The translations under genes and the position numbers were made by a program. A stretch of DNA of 64,000 nt from Sitta carolinensis (lineage: Eukaryota; Chordata; Aves; Passeriformes; Sittidae), in the NCBI GenBank assembly GCA_032173965.1, contig JAVUNC010000004.1:22235001-22299000 (forward strand), in the 5' to 3' direction. Shown here piece by piece: positions 12,515-26,264 of the stretch. The notes beneath the pieces are model-generated. The model worked only from the letters and a program-made list of their open reading frames with translations. It was not told the origin of the DNA and did no database searches. The first letter of the stretch is position 1; every line of letters starts with the position of its first letter.

Positions 12515-12985
12515 AAAGATTGGAGGAGAGAAACTAAAAAAAGGTAAAAGCCATGGTTCAAGATAAAAAAAGTTTCATTAAGCACAAAAATGAAAGGAAA
12601 ATAATAATAATGATATAAGAATATCCAAATGATGCACAATGAAATTGCTCATCATTCACTGATGTACACTCCGCCTGCCCTGAACAGGAGGCTGCCACCC
12701 CCAGACCAACTGCCCTCATTTTACTGTTCAGCATGTTCAGCATGGTGCCATGTGGTCTGAGATATCCCTATGGTCAGCTGAGATCAGCTGACCCAGCTGC
12801 GGCCTCTCCCAGCATTTCGTACACCCCTGCAAAGGAAAGCTGCAGAGTCCCTGCTCAGTGACAGCCCTGCTCAGCAGCAACTAAAACCTCAGCGTTGCCA
12901 GCACTGTTCTCATCCCAAACCTGAAACACAGCACTGCACCATCCACTAGGAAGAAATTAACTCCACCCCAGCTGAAACCAGGACA
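12515..12985 (-). mobile_element. Solo ERVL-type LTR (minus strand), 3'-truncated or decayed
   Basis: Read on the minus strand from 12985, the sequence starts TGTCCTGGTTTCAGCTGGGG and continues with the familiar bird ERVL LTR blocks. These are a GTTAATTT-CTTCCTAG-TGGATGG segment, a 'TTTTAGTTGCTGCTGAGCAG' block, 'GGTCAGCTGATC', 'ATAGGGATATCTCAGACCAC', and then 'GAGCAATTTCATTGTGCATC' with ATTATTATTATTTTCCTTTC. The usual TATA region (CAGTATATAA in intact members) is decayed to CAGTAAAAT. The poly(A)-signal region is also decayed. Similarity is lost left of about 12515, near the T/G tract, and I find no partner LTR, retroviral genes or target duplication. It is likely an old solo LTR. Confidence 0.85.
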
Positions 12986-14146
12986 GCAAGTAATACCTCA
13001 AGAGACCCAAAATCACCTCTAACTTAGTGCATATTTTGAGTCTGTTTATTCTTACAGACTCAGCTACACATAAGGACTTCTTTATGGTAAGATTTGGATT
13101 GATGTACCTAAGCCTCATATAAGTAACTGAACCTCCCTGAATTTGGGGCATTTGGGGCCAAATGAACTGAAAAAAACCCAAGATCTGTGATACGTGGAGA
13201 TTGCTGGAGCTTAGTCTCTGCATACATAAAAGAGGAAAATGAACTGCTGAGAGAACATATATACACAAGATGCCCTCATGTTAGATGAGGGAGTGGAAAA
13301 TCAAAAACGGATGAGTAGAAAGTTAAGTTTGTGATTAAGGTTGATAGAGGCTATCAGAATATGAGACAAAGTGATAAGGAGAAAAGAAAGAATAACAATT
13401 CAGAAGATGGAAGAGGAAACAGTGTGAAGCAAGAAATTCTGCACTAGCTGAGGTGTCAAGTTACAATAGAAAAAAAAATTACATCTCACACTTTGAAGTT
13501 AGCTTACCAAAATACAGAATATATTATAAGCTTATACAGAACTGGGAGATGAGAAAAATACTCCAGTGACCAGACATTTCTTAAGAATATTTCATGATAA
13601 GAACCAAATTTAGAATTTTGACAAGATTTTTATACTACCTAATTCTTAATTTTCCTTATTAAGCTTTTGTTCTCAAAACACTAAAGTAAATGGAGTATCT
13701 CACGTTACCTCTTTCTTATTAAATTCCTGAGGAATTAAAAAAGGCCAGGAGCATAATTACCTTTAGATGATATGCATAAATCTCACTCTTACTTGGTTTC
13801 CTAGTATGGTGGTAGAACAGACTGTTCTGCAATTCTAAGGTTTAACACTAGTCTTTCTACTGATGATCACTAATTGGCATCTGTATGTATATTAAGTAAA
13901 GGACTAGACAGTTCAACAATGTTGGAGAAAATCTGTCCCCATATGCTGGGACACCCTGTACCAGTCCATATCCCACAAGAGGTGGAGTTGCTGTTTAGAC
14001 AGTGTGTAACCCAAGCCCTATCACCACAACAGGCACACAGACAGGAACTAATCCTCCTAAAGCCAGATGATGTTATCTTAAAAAAATGCAACATCTTCAA
14101 TGTTACATTATATTAGGCTTATTAGAAAGTCTAAAAAAACTTTTCC
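12986..14146. other. Non-coding stretch
   Basis: Unique-looking AT-rich DNA. Overlapping short frames near 12957-13268 and 13870-14116 have no recognisable domain. Confidence 0.45.
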
Positions 14147-14673
14147 TGCTGAGGCCACACTTCAATTCCTGTGTCCAGTCCTGGACCCCTTCACTACAAG
14201 AAAGACACTGAGGGGCTGGAGCAAGTCCGGAGAAGGGCAATGGAACTGGTGAAGGTTCTAGAGCACAAGCCCTGTGAGGAGCAGCTGAGAGAGCTGGGGG
14301 TGTTTATCCTGGAGAAAAAGGAGGCTCAGGGGAGATCTTATCACTCTGTACAACTGCCTGAGAGGAGGCTGGAGCCAGGTGGGGGTCAGGCTCTACTCCA
14401 AGGCAAACAGCAATGGGACAAGAGGAATGGCCTGAAGTTGTACTAAAGGACTTTCAGATTTAATCTTAGGAAAAAATTTCTTCATTAAAAGAGCATTGGA
14501 ACAAGCTGTGCAGATAAGTGGTGGAATCACCAAGCCTGGAAGTATGGAAAAAACATGAATGTGGCACCTGAGAATATAGATTAGTGGTGAACATGACAGT
14601 GCTGTGCTAAGGGTTGGATCTAACGGTCTCTGAAGATATTTTCCAATCTGAATGACTCTATGATTTTATGATT
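14147..14673 (+). mobile_element. CR1 LINE, 5'-truncated, with 3' end
   Basis: A CR1 copy covering the end of ORF2 (pol) and the 3' UTR. A plus-strand frame contains HYKKDTEGLEQVRRRA, the conserved C-terminal motif of CR1 pol. This is followed by the 'acaactgcctgagaggaggc' block and a 3' end reading AATGACTCTATGATTTTATG. The frame is broken and the copy is short, so it is not mobile. Its word content matches the CR1 type that also supplies the minus-strand copy at 41068-41583, and differs from the type at 40363-41067. Confidence 0.92.
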
Positions 14674-17600
14674 ATCAGATACTGTCTCTGAGAATGTGAG
14701 ACTTTTATGTGCATTTGATTTTCCTATTTATGCCATTTTGATCTCAGTTTTCTTATATTTTTTATATATTTTGTTTCTTTACTGATAAAATGACATGATT
14801 TCTTAGAAGCTATACATTGATATGCATATAGGAACATGACAGAAAGGGAGATCAACACTTTTGTCAGCATTGGGAAAGATACATTATTTTAAAGTTTAGT
14901 ATTAAGTATTTTTGGAAGAGGCAACTGAATAACTGATTTTTTAATTTTGTGAAAGAACTGACAAATCATTGTTTTGCTTTCATTTGCCATTCTATAAAAA
15001 ACATTTTGATGCTTTGTGACTCAAAAAGTTAAAATTTTTAACTTTTAATACAAAAATAATGGAAGCTGTATTTCCGCTTTTGAGAATAAATCCCTTCAAC
15101 TGAAAATCACAATTTAAATCTGAATTTTTAAGTGAATTAGTTTTGAGTACCATTTCCCAATGTTTACTCTTTTTGACAGAGATTTTTAAAGAGTGGATTA
15201 AATGAACATTTCTCCTGTCTTAAATATTTTCTCCTGTGTTACTGTGTTACTAAATAGAAAGCTCCATATTAAATGCTATAAATATTCTGATAACAGATTG
15301 CATGATACTTCATTCCATATGATACTAACTTTTACAGAACATTTCTAAGACAGACGTGGGAACTGTTTAGATACAAAGAATAGACCCAGTAATCTTAATC
15401 TTTCAGAAAACTTTTAACTTACTCTTTGTAATTAAATTCTCTTGACATCTGGATATTTTAATTTATAGTCTTACTTTTAAATTAAATTACATATGAAGAA
15501 TTAATTTTAGGATCTTTCCACAGCTGTGTCTTACAGTACATTTTTCCATGATCTAACAATCAACCAGACATTTAGACCTTTTTAGTAGTGTTTGCTACAG
15601 TCCAGGGAATTGAACGTATGTTGCTATCGCTGTTTTAAAATAACTCTTTTGGACTACCTGTTATCTCTTTTCTGGCCCATTCTTTGCTGGAGGCATAATT
15701 TTTTTTTTTTTTTTCTAATTGAACTAGTCAATTAAAATACTCTCAAAACTCTTAATGGCAGAACCTGGCTCAAGTGGCCAAGCACATTTCTGAACTATAA
15801 GCAACTGATTAAAGAGGCTTTGTTCTCACACTACAATCACATTCTACTACCTTGTTATAAATATTTGTAACGTACCAAATTCCTCTCACAAAAATTCATT
15901 TCCATGCATTCATTTTATTTTTTAGGATTCTGGGATTAACATAAAATGCATGGCAAATCCTAAGGATTGAGCAATTATAGAAGTCATGAAAAAAGACACA
16001 ATTAAGTGATGCCAGCAATCACTCCTCTAGGAGTAAAAATATCAATGTCATATTTGGTTATGTACTTATCTCAGTCCATGATATATTCTATACTTGATAT
16101 AAAAGAGAAATCATCATTTGAATATACTGGTATCTTTCATAGTGCCTTATGCAAACCTGTTTTGTTCTGCAATTTTAAGTGGGTTTACCCATTTTTGCCA
16201 AAAAAGACTGTATAGAAGAATTAGAATTTTGATGAATCTCATGATTTATACTACTTTAGTAACTAGAATACAGATCACTTTTTTAGTATATACTGAAATT
16301 TTTTTGCTTATTACAAATGTAGCTCTACACTTGTAAAATTAAAAAAAATGTTTGACATAGACAGGAAAATGTAAGTGTTCTGTAAATGAGAAACAGTAAT
16401 ATGCTGGCCAGGTTGTTCATATATGTATAAAATAAATTGTAAAGAAAAAAATCAACATAAATACAATAATAACAGTTGCTTGAGAGACTCAAGCATTTTT
16501 TAGAAGAAATGAGAGGAAAGGAGTTTAGTAATTACAGATAATTAGCTAATTTTGTACTTTTCATGCATTCACCATCCCTTGAAATTGCAGTAAAAGAAGC
16601 TGACAACAATAAACTTGATATTTAATTTTATACACCCAAGAAATATTTCAGGTAAGAATTATTCAAACATAAGATTTGTGAGTTACTTTACTTGAGTGTT
16701 AATTGTTGAGGCTTTTAAAACTGTAGCAATCTTGGAGAAGTTTAGATGTTTAACTGATAATTTCCTTTTACCTTTTCAATCTTACACTTTTAAAGAGATA
16801 TTTTGTTTCAAAAGACACACATGTTATGTTAACAATTCCGTTAAAGATCAGAGGTGTTTTGAAATACTATTTAAATAAATACATATTAATTTGCAATAAA
16901 AAAAGAAGCAGTCTTCTCTTTCTAGAAAAACAGAAATAACAGACACGGTTCCAAAGAAAAATCCCAAATCTGGTTCCTTACTTTTGGATTGCATATTGTT
17001 GCAGTGAAATTCCTCTGCATGAAGTCAATAAGCATGTATTGTTAAATTAATTTTTCCATGCTCAATCAAAAATATTGATTTTTTAAAGTCTAATTTTCCT
17101 TTTATATGAATACATGTAGTAATTCTGTCTAATTGTATCAATCAAGAGCAAGCCACATTTGGTACTCCATAATTTACTCTCTATTATGTTCTACTGTTTA
17201 TCTGTAAAGTGATATTTCATGGTCTGTAATTATGGAGAGCATAAACAAAACATCCAAACACAGCGGTTTAAAGCTGAACCGTTAGGTACACCACGTTTAG
17301 TGTTGTATGACATGAACAGTACTCCATTTAGAGAACAGGAGATAAACCCAGTAACTGAAGCCTTTTTTGTAAGGTTGTATGTGTGGTTCTGATATCAGTT
17401 TGTAATAACATTCCTCCCCTGTAGAATGGAGGCAGTCATGCCTAACAACCTTTGCTAATAATATTAAGATGTATATACTAAAAAAACACATATGTAAACA
17501 CACGGGTTTCAAACTGTACATCAAAATAACCACGGAAGCAAGATAAGTTTAATAGTAAATTTAACTATTTCTCCTTATATTCTCGTTCCCCATATTTTCA

Positions 17601-20600
17601 GTAATGAATCCCAACAGTAACAGCAGTTACAAACAAACAAAAAAAGATAAATGAATTGGTTGAAATGGCACTTATTAGATTTCTAGTTGAATTCACAATA
17701 ACTCTTAGGGTTTGAAGCTGACTTGATTCTTTAATTAAGCCTGAGTTCACTTCTTACTTCTAAATCGAACCACGAAAAATGCAAGAGTTATACATAATTT
17801 AATCACCTATTACTTTATTTCTATTCAAAGCTGTTCTTCATTAACAGCTCAGCTATTGAATTAACCAGCATGGGACAACCCAAAAATATGCATATTGAAT
17901 TTGTCATTTCATCCAAAGTAATTCTCCTTGACCTCAGAAGAAGGTCTGCAGTGCTTAAATCATACTAGAAAATAATCTGATCCATAAAACCCATTTATTT
18001 TGTTATTATGTATATCTGGTTGAGAAGTGATTTATAGCTAGGTTCAAAATAGGTTTGGATTGTTTTAAGTAACAGTTAAGAGAAGCAGTTATAAACTGTA
18101 GTCATTTCATACTCCAGTTGAAACACACAGGAAAAACTAGGGATAGCTTTGGAAGATTTCTCATGCAACAGCTATTAATTTCTTTAATATAGATATTAAT
18201 TACTTCTTTGCAATTTCTCAAGATAAAATGACATTCAAATAATACATGACTAATATATACCAAGGGAAGTATTCAAAGAATGAAACACCCAAGTATCTAA
18301 TTCTTCTTAGCATTAAAACCATTTCTTAATACCGTACATGAAAATAATTTTACTTCAAGGGTAAGGGCTTTAGGTTTTTTGTTCAGTCTCTGTGCATTTA
18401 CTCATCTAAGGATAATAAATTTTCCCTGTATATTAAATGAAAAGGGTTTCTTCACCTGGGAAAAAAAAGGTGTCATTTATGACTGATAAGCCCATTTAAC
18501 TTTTTTCCTCCCCCTCCAGCATTTTTTTCTTTTTGTGGGTGGTTTTAGAAGAAGACAATTGGATTTGAAAAGTATATCAAGTGGAGGAAAGATTTTATGT
18601 TATTCAGAGGACACCAAATATCTTAATCTCATGCTTCAACATAAATGAGTTCTGAGTGATCCATAGGGATCACAGTGCAGTGGCTGATGAATGGTCTGAT
18701 GTGATGCATCGTGAACAAAAAAACACCTCCCAGAATTTGTAATTCAATGGTTTCTTATGGGTATAACTGTGATTTATACCTTTCATAAAGTAATATTATA
18801 CATTTGAAATACCTTTTAAACCATTCTAAACTAAAATTAATAAACCAAATAATGTTTTTTTCTGAAGACAGGATTCAAAAGCATATTTAAGCAGACCTTC
18901 AGCTACCTGAAAAATAATCAATGTAAATGGAATGGTATGAAAATATTTATATGTTTCAGGCTTGGCAAAAATCAGAGAAAGTAACATAGGTGGTTGCTCC
19001 TCCATAGGATCCCAATGAGAAAGGATTTCTAACTTGTTTGAAGGTTTATTGAAGGTATATATGAAGCTAATTATGAAATCAACTTTAAAAAATATTTATA
19101 CTAATGGGTCAACACCTGACTACATCAACACAGCAATATAGGGAACACGACAGATCGCTCCCTTATACGAGCAGTAGGAAATGTTTTAGGTTTTTATTTG
19201 TCAAGAATTATCACTAAAGGTAAAAAAGTTCAACATGAAACATATTGTTCCCACACAGAGACAAGGTGAAGAAGAAGGAAATGTGACTGAAATGAGATTT
19301 TACACTCAAATCACAATATTAGTAAAATATATGCTCCACGCTTTTGTTATGCAGTCACGCTTACAACAGTTAATGCTCATTGCTGTCTACTGAGGGCTCA
19401 GGGGTCAAGGAATGAGATTAATGCTCCTAACTGTGGCTGACAGCATGACTATTAGAAGACCAGGATAGCCCTAAATTCAGAGAACGTCATTTATGCTTCA
19501 CCAAAACAAGCAAGAATTCTCTAGATGAGAAATCTATTAGATAATTAGAGCTCAGTTTGGTTTAGCTATCTATTTCTCTATGACTTCTAGTGACTTTTGT
19601 CCTATGACCATGAGCATCATCTCACATGCATAGTTTCTCCCATAAAACTACCTAGCTATTTTTTGGTTTTGTGGCTTTTTTTAACCTACCTACATGTTTT
19701 CCTGTGAACCATTGCTTATAAGAAATTAATTCCATGTACATGGCTTTCTACCTAGGCTTGAATCTGCTGCAGAATTTCATTTTTAAACTGGCTATGACAG
19801 ATGTTTCAAGTTTTCCAATGCACTGAAATACAATATTCAACTATTCAGATTTCCCAGTAATTTTGGATAACCATGGGGTATAATGCAAACAGGAATGTGA
19901 AGGAAATATTTCCAGAATTCATTTCTCAAGTCTTCAACAAAGAGATATACACCTGAAATTTTAATGCATGCAGAATTAATTAGGTTTCTTTATAAATCTT
20001 CCAATATCACTAGTAGTGACATAATAATATCTACAAGTTCATTTCTTTTCCACCAAATTGAAAAGATGATGCTCTTAATAATGCACAACAATGTTAAAAT
20101 CCAGTTATTTTCATGGTTAATAACAAAAAGGGTTTCGTTCCTAAAAGTAAGTAAATATCCTAACCGTGACAAGCTGAAAAAGATTGTTAAAAGATGTCAC
20201 TTCAGAGTAAAGTTTCACACTTGACAGCTTATTTAATTGATTTAAGCTGTGATCATCACTAACTAAAAGTATGTAATAGGGTATTTCAAAGAAAAGAAAT
20301 TATTTCAGTTGGGAGAGACAGATTCAGTGAAAATGTCTATCATTCTTTTATATTCTCCTGTCTTTAATTTTCAATCCTTATCTTAAAATTATTAAAACGT
20401 TTATTGGAATTGTTTTGTTTTTTTTTTTACAAAGATACTGTTAAGGAACAGTACACTTGTTCAAAATGCTTTTTAAAGGCATTTATAAAAAATGAAGGCA
20501 TTTGTAAAATTAATTTCTCAGGATTTGCATACAAGTTAATCAGTTTCAATACTGAGGGTCACCTTTGTTTCTTTTCTCCACAATATATGTAAATGCTGAC

Positions 20601-20772
20601 TGAAAAAAAAATCATATAATGTTCAAGGGGAATTAGTAATAGCCTATTTTGTTTCATCAGAAATTAATGGAAAATCTCCAATAACCTAAGTGATATATAG
20701 CTCCCTGCTTCATTTTTAGCCACAGCCCTGCTACAGGAGTAAATTAACAAATCAAATCTCATCAAATATGTT
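14674..20772. other. Long AT-rich non-coding stretch
   Basis: About 6 kb without a supportable gene or recognisable interspersed repeat. A T16 run lies at 15699-15714. All open frames are short and AT-biased. Patches around 18140-18260 and 19290-19450 read as less decayed, higher-complexity sequence but carry no identifiable motif. Confidence 0.5.
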
Positions 20773-21208
20773 GAAAGAAAGGAAAGGGAAAGGGAAAGGG
20801 AAGAAAGGGAAAGGGAAAGGGAAAGGGAAAGGGAAAGGGAAAGGGAAAAGGGAAGGGAAAGGGAAAGGGAAAGGGAAAGGGAAGGGAAGGGAAAGGGAAG
20901 AAGGGAAGGGAAGGGAAAGGGAAGGGAAAGGAAAGAAGGAAGGGAAGGAAGGGAAAGGAAAGGAAGGAAAGGAAAAGGAAGGAAAGGAAAGGAAAGGAAA
21001 GGAAAGGAAAGGAAAGGAAAGGAAAAGGAAAGGAAAGGAAAGGAAAGGAAAGGAAAGGAAAGGAAAGGAAAGGAAAGGAAAGGAAAGGAAAGGAAAGGAA
21101 AGGAAAGGAAAGGAAAGGAAAGGAAAAGGAAAGGAAAGGAAAGGAAAGGAAAGGAAAGGAAAGGAAAGGAAAGGAAAGGAAAGGAAAGGAAAGGAAAAAA
21201 GGAGAAAA
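20773..21208 (+). repeat. 436-nt uninterrupted homopurine satellite, (GGGAAA)n then (GGAAA)n
   Basis: Every base from 20773 to 21208 is A or G on the plus strand. The left part (to about 20940) is mainly the hexamer GGGAAA with GGGAA variants. The right part (about 20950-21196) is a nearly pure pentamer, GGAAA. The transition runs through mixed GGAAGGGAA units. The lysine/glycine/glutamate-rich frames on the plus strand and phenylalanine/leucine/serine-rich frames on the minus strand are translation artefacts. Tracts like this can form triplex (H-DNA), and the GGG-rich left part could form G-quadruplexes. Confidence 0.98.
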
Positions 21209-24200
21209 TTTTTATATCAACTTCCAAAATCCTGTTATATTTCTAAAAAATTTACTGCTGACAAAAAATTGTCTTTTTTAATATATAAATAGAATCAAAT
21301 GTGCAATGACTGCTGGAAAGACTGCATCTAGTTCACACACACTTATTTTAGGAACATGAAACACTTCTAAATTTTAACATTGCTAAGCTTTAACACTTAT
21401 AAATGCAAATTTGTTTCTTTACAGGGAACCTGCTGTGTGCATGCAATGTTTGCAGACTTTTTCGATTCCACGAAATTAAGTACCACGATCAGTTTAAAAG
21501 TTATCAGCCTGACAGTGTAAATTAGTGACCTAAGCAAAGTGCAGAGAAGAATAATTGTCTCAAATTAGAACTTCAATATTAAAATGCATCATTTTATTAT
21601 TGTCAACAAAGAATAATCTGAAAATTCTCTTTCCTTCCCAGTGGATGGCAGTTGTGCTGGTTGCAATGTGCTGGTGAAGAGAGGCATTCAAGCACCACCT
21701 GCACTGCCATGTGGGAGTAGACACTGAAATAGGACAGGGGCCTCCCCCGCCATGGTTTCCTTGACCCCACAACTCAGGACACTTCGTGGACCTTGTACAG
21801 GTTTCCCAGCATCCACCAGCAAGGCAGGCCTTCCCAACTGGCCTCCTCCACCAGCTTCCTCCAGGGCTCACTTGTGTCCTCTTGTCTTCTGTAAGGCTTA
21901 CAAGGAGACACAGTGTTCTGCAAAGACTGTGGCATTTCCAGAGGTTTGATCCACATGCACAGCATAAACTGTAATGTTAAAAGGCTCTTCAGAACTTTAT
22001 GGCTCCAGTTTAGTATCCCTGAAAGTGCCAAAATGACCATAGCATTTGCTGTTTTTTAAAAGATTTAATTTACACTTCTGTCTAGAGTACTATCAATGAC
22101 TTAAAGTATTGTTATGAGGAGGTGAAATGTGTCTTTTTTCCTGTTTTTTCCATTTCTAGACCACCCTTCCCAGCACCTGATTATTAAGAAACTTTTACAA
22201 TGAAGTCATGAATCCTATCAAGTCAAAAGAAAAGCATGTTTAGCTAAAACAAGATAATAGATTAGTTTAATCTAGTTTAGCAGAAATCTGGCATGTATAT
22301 AATCACTTAATTCATGTATATAAATAACCCACTGTTGAACTTTTTCCTTGAGAGCATTTTTCTTTGACAGCATATTGAGTGTCCTCAATCTGAATGATTT
22401 TGGGGTATATTATGGTCAAAAATCTTAATCTGATGGAAACAACAGTTCCATAATTTATGAGGGAACATGCACAGGAAATGTTAATAAACTTGTGTATTGA
22501 AAATAGGACAAGCCACAAGCACAGACTGCACCAGAAAGGATGTTAAGAAGACAGTAGAATGCTCTAATCAGCCTCATTTCTTGGGCAGACTTAGTGAACC
22601 CTCAGTTCACAATATGAACCACAAGCTGGTTGGCAAAAGTAAGGTAAAAGTTTCAAATTTCTCTCCACTCACATAGTGATTTTAGTAATCTGTAGAAGGA
22701 TCCTCTGAAAAACAGATACAGCACAGAAAGCATTTCTGAAGAAGCATAATACAATCTGTCTGGAGCTTTCACCACCAAGAACTGCACAGAAGAGGAAGCT
22801 GGGCAGAAAAATTAAATAGATATATGTTGGCTTGCTCAGTTAAGCAAGATGATGACTCCATCTGTGATTACAAACAATATAAACAAAGATATTGGAAGGA
22901 ATTTTGGGGCTGCTAGGGCAAAAATTAACTCCAGCTCAGCATACCCAATACACTTCATTTCTGCATCCCATGCTCACAGCCCCTCACTCATAGGGTGACA
23001 AGTTTGACTGCAGCTGCTAACATGGTCTGGCAGCCAGATATATTTTGGTACTGCTAATAAATAAACTATGACTGCTTAATGTCCAATCTACTCAGCTCTA
23101 TCAAATTACCTAAACTAAAACTGAGAGAGAGGGTTCAGAGGAGTACATGATTGTTTACATTGTTTCAGTCAAACACAAGGTTGGCCTGAAGAGAAATATT
23201 TATGCATTTAGGATGGGAGCATGATTATTCCAGAGGTATGGAGACACAAGAAGAAAACTGTTTTTTTCATGTGACATCTTGCTATGTATGTCATCATCAT
23301 ATATAGGGACAGTGAAATGTAAGTTTCAGACCAATTCAGAAATGGTCTTGTGTGAAAGTCTTGGAATTTCAGTCAGCACTCAGATCAGGAAGGAATGTAT
23401 GAGAGCTATAATAAGCTCTAGAGAGAGGTAAAAAGGATTAGCACTTGCATGCAGAGAATAGCTGTGAGCTTTATGCATCATGGTGAGAAACCAACACCAA
23501 CCAGAACATCTATTTGGCTCTAACTACTTGTGTGCTGGCAGATGCAGTGGAAGAACTTTCTGAACAAAAAGCTTAGCTCTTGGAATATACAGTGTAACTG
23601 AGGAAGTTTATTTCTAGTGATTATTTCTAGCTCTGGACATATTTAAGTACCTAATGTTTCTGAGGTGAGAGTTGGCAAACACAAGCAGTGTAAGCTTTTT
23701 AGCTTAATACTTACATACATCACTGCTTCTGCTTTTGAGATACATGTCCTAATCAACAGCATTCAAACATTTAATGAGGTGAGACAGACTGGTAAACACT
23801 GAGAACTTCAGATGAGGTGTGGAGTATGTGCCTTAAGAGTAAAGAAGGTGTGCTCTTCACTAGAGGTGACTGGTTGCTGGTAGGTGATAAGAAATTATTT
23901 AATCCTTTGCTCTCACCCCATTCATGTCTAGAATCTCATACTTCCTGTAACTGTCAGTACAAAGGCAAATTATTTGTCACTTTTATAACAAGCTGTAATA
24001 TTTAAAGCTTATCCTGAAAAGAAGTCTCATTGAGGATGGATGACTAAAAAAAGCTATTTAGAAGACTAGAACGAAGGTCATGTCATGTGGCTGATGTTTC
24101 AGCAAGTGTGATGTGTAAAAAAAAATTTTTGCATTTCTAGATTTTGTGGAGAAAAGCTTTAGAAGCCAAAAGGAGAGACATAATGGTAGGGAAGGGTGAG

Positions 24201-26159
24201 CAGTGCAGTATTTAGTCTCTTCTTGAAAACATTTTGAACAAAGAATCTGCTACAGGAAACTTCTTTCAAATAAACGCAGCACCCTGGTGTTTCTACTCTC
24301 TCCTAAATTAATAACTTTTATTGAACCATGCCTTTATGAAAATATTTCAGGACAAAATCTGTAGCCATAATATATGCTTGCTTCTGTCAGAAATTAAGAA
24401 GCTATTAAGTCTATGAAGATCTAAACAAAAAACTTTGAATCTTATAATTTATTTATTTTTTTTTAAATAAAATGCTACATTCTAGATTCCTGTAATAAAA
24501 TCACCTTGCAGGAGAAAAATATTTGCCATATAACTCTTGTTTAAACTTACAAGAGCTTGAAATTACAAGCAATATTAAAGAAAAGTCATGACTACTGAGA
24601 AAAAAGTTAGCCAAATGTAGTAATATTTCATTTGGCTTACACTAGAAGCAGCAAAAGAATGTTTTTGTTTAGTTTGTTTAGAAAGTTGTTTTATATAAAA
24701 ATTAGGAACAGCTTTTATAGGCTTCACCATTTTGAAATAACAAATCCATTCTGAAAACAGTAGATTCTTAGATATTCCCAAAGCACATTGAGCTACATTG
24801 TCTTTAAAAAGAAAATAGATAATTCAAGAATTATTTGATGGGATAGAAATTTCTGTGAAATTATGCTACAAAGTTTACAAGGTAAAAAAAAAAAAAAATA
24901 TTTAAAGAGAACATTAGCTAATACCCCAAATCTCATACTGGCTTAGCCTTAATTCCAAGGCATATGTTAGATATGATTGCCAAGGCAGATAATAATCCTA
25001 TTAGTTGTTACTCTAAAGAAGAGAAAATTCTTTTCCTGCTAGCTTGGGCCCTTAGTTAAGACTGGGTTTATTAATATTTATTCTACCAACTTAACTTCTA
25101 CTCTGATAAAAGAACAAACTCTGAAGCTGAAGTTTTTTGTTTACATAAATCCTTTTGCAGTCCCTGTGCTCCCTGAAAGGATTTTAAGAACCAATGTAAT
25201 ATGCAGCTAAGTTTCACTTACTGAAGTTGCTGACTACAGTGGTATTCCATGCTATTCTAGATGTCCATCTATTGCAGTGTACCTGATCTGTACCACCAAA
25301 TGAAACTCAGGGTCTGTGGTTTGGTTTTTCACATCAGCAGTGGGGTGCTTCATCCAAGAGTAAAATTAATCTGTTCTCCTGTCTAGAAGGGATGAGAACT
25401 TGGCATATGCTTTGACAGCTCTTAGTCAAGGTTAATGGAGTCTCTGCAGGAGCCTGAATGTTAATATGGTTTTTATGATCATCATTATATTAATATCCTT
25501 ATTTTTAACTTGTACATAACAAACTAATTAAACACTGTTCTTGTTACTATGATAAAAGACACCATAATGACTTTTGTTGAAGGCTCTCTATAATTATTAC
25601 AGCTCCTTATCTGTGCAGCTACTTCTTTAGAACACATAGAATCAGATTATCACTTTTATCACGTCACCTTAAGGGTGTAATATAATGTTACATTTGGATT
25701 AAAGCACCTTTGCACTCCCGTTTATGGACTGATAAATTACCAAGAGAATGGAAAAAAATTGAGAAACTGAACTATAGATCTTTGTTAGTTTAAACTAGAA
25801 AAGAACAGCTATGTCTGAAGTATACTGTTTACAAAAATATTAAATATAAAATCATTAGTTTTCCAATCACTTGTACATAGGATAGACTTTTTTAAAAAGT
25901 AAAACAATTTCCATGGAGAGGTGCTCAATTACACACTGCCCTTAAGTAAATATGAATCTCTTTAATGAAGCCTATTATTTTGAAGTTACTATGTCAAATT
26001 TAAAAATTATTATGTCCATGCCAGCCCATTCTTAACTAATATAAAGAGCTCCGTGAATCTTTTTACTTCTACCAGTGTAGACTATTGTCATTATCACAGA
26101 ACCAAATTCATGATCAAAGAAAAGCTGAGTGTTCTGATCTAGCTAGAACTGGGCAATGG
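21209..26159. other. Non-coding stretch with one moderately GC-rich patch
   Basis: AT-rich except about 21640-21960, which is noticeably richer in G and C and gives overlapping open frames on both strands (21560-22040) with no recognisable domain. It might be an old repeat or exapted sequence, but I cannot place it. An A15 run sits at 24884-24898. No gene is supported. Confidence 0.45.
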
Positions 26160-26164
26160 GATTC
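26160..26164 (+). repeat. Target-site duplication, left copy (GATTC)
   Basis: GATTC directly abuts the TGTCC start of the LTR. It is identical to 28040-28044 on the far side. Confidence 0.7.
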
Positions 26165-26264
26165 TGTCCTGGTTTGACCAGCTCACAGAAATGAGCTGGC
26201 TGGTTTTGAGATTGGCATTTTATTGGACCAATGGGAAAGCATTTTCTAGTTGTTATTCCCTCTG

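Noticed and set aside
20664..21292. 187- and 174-codon frames on both strands
   Set aside because: Artefacts of the stop-free homopurine satellite.
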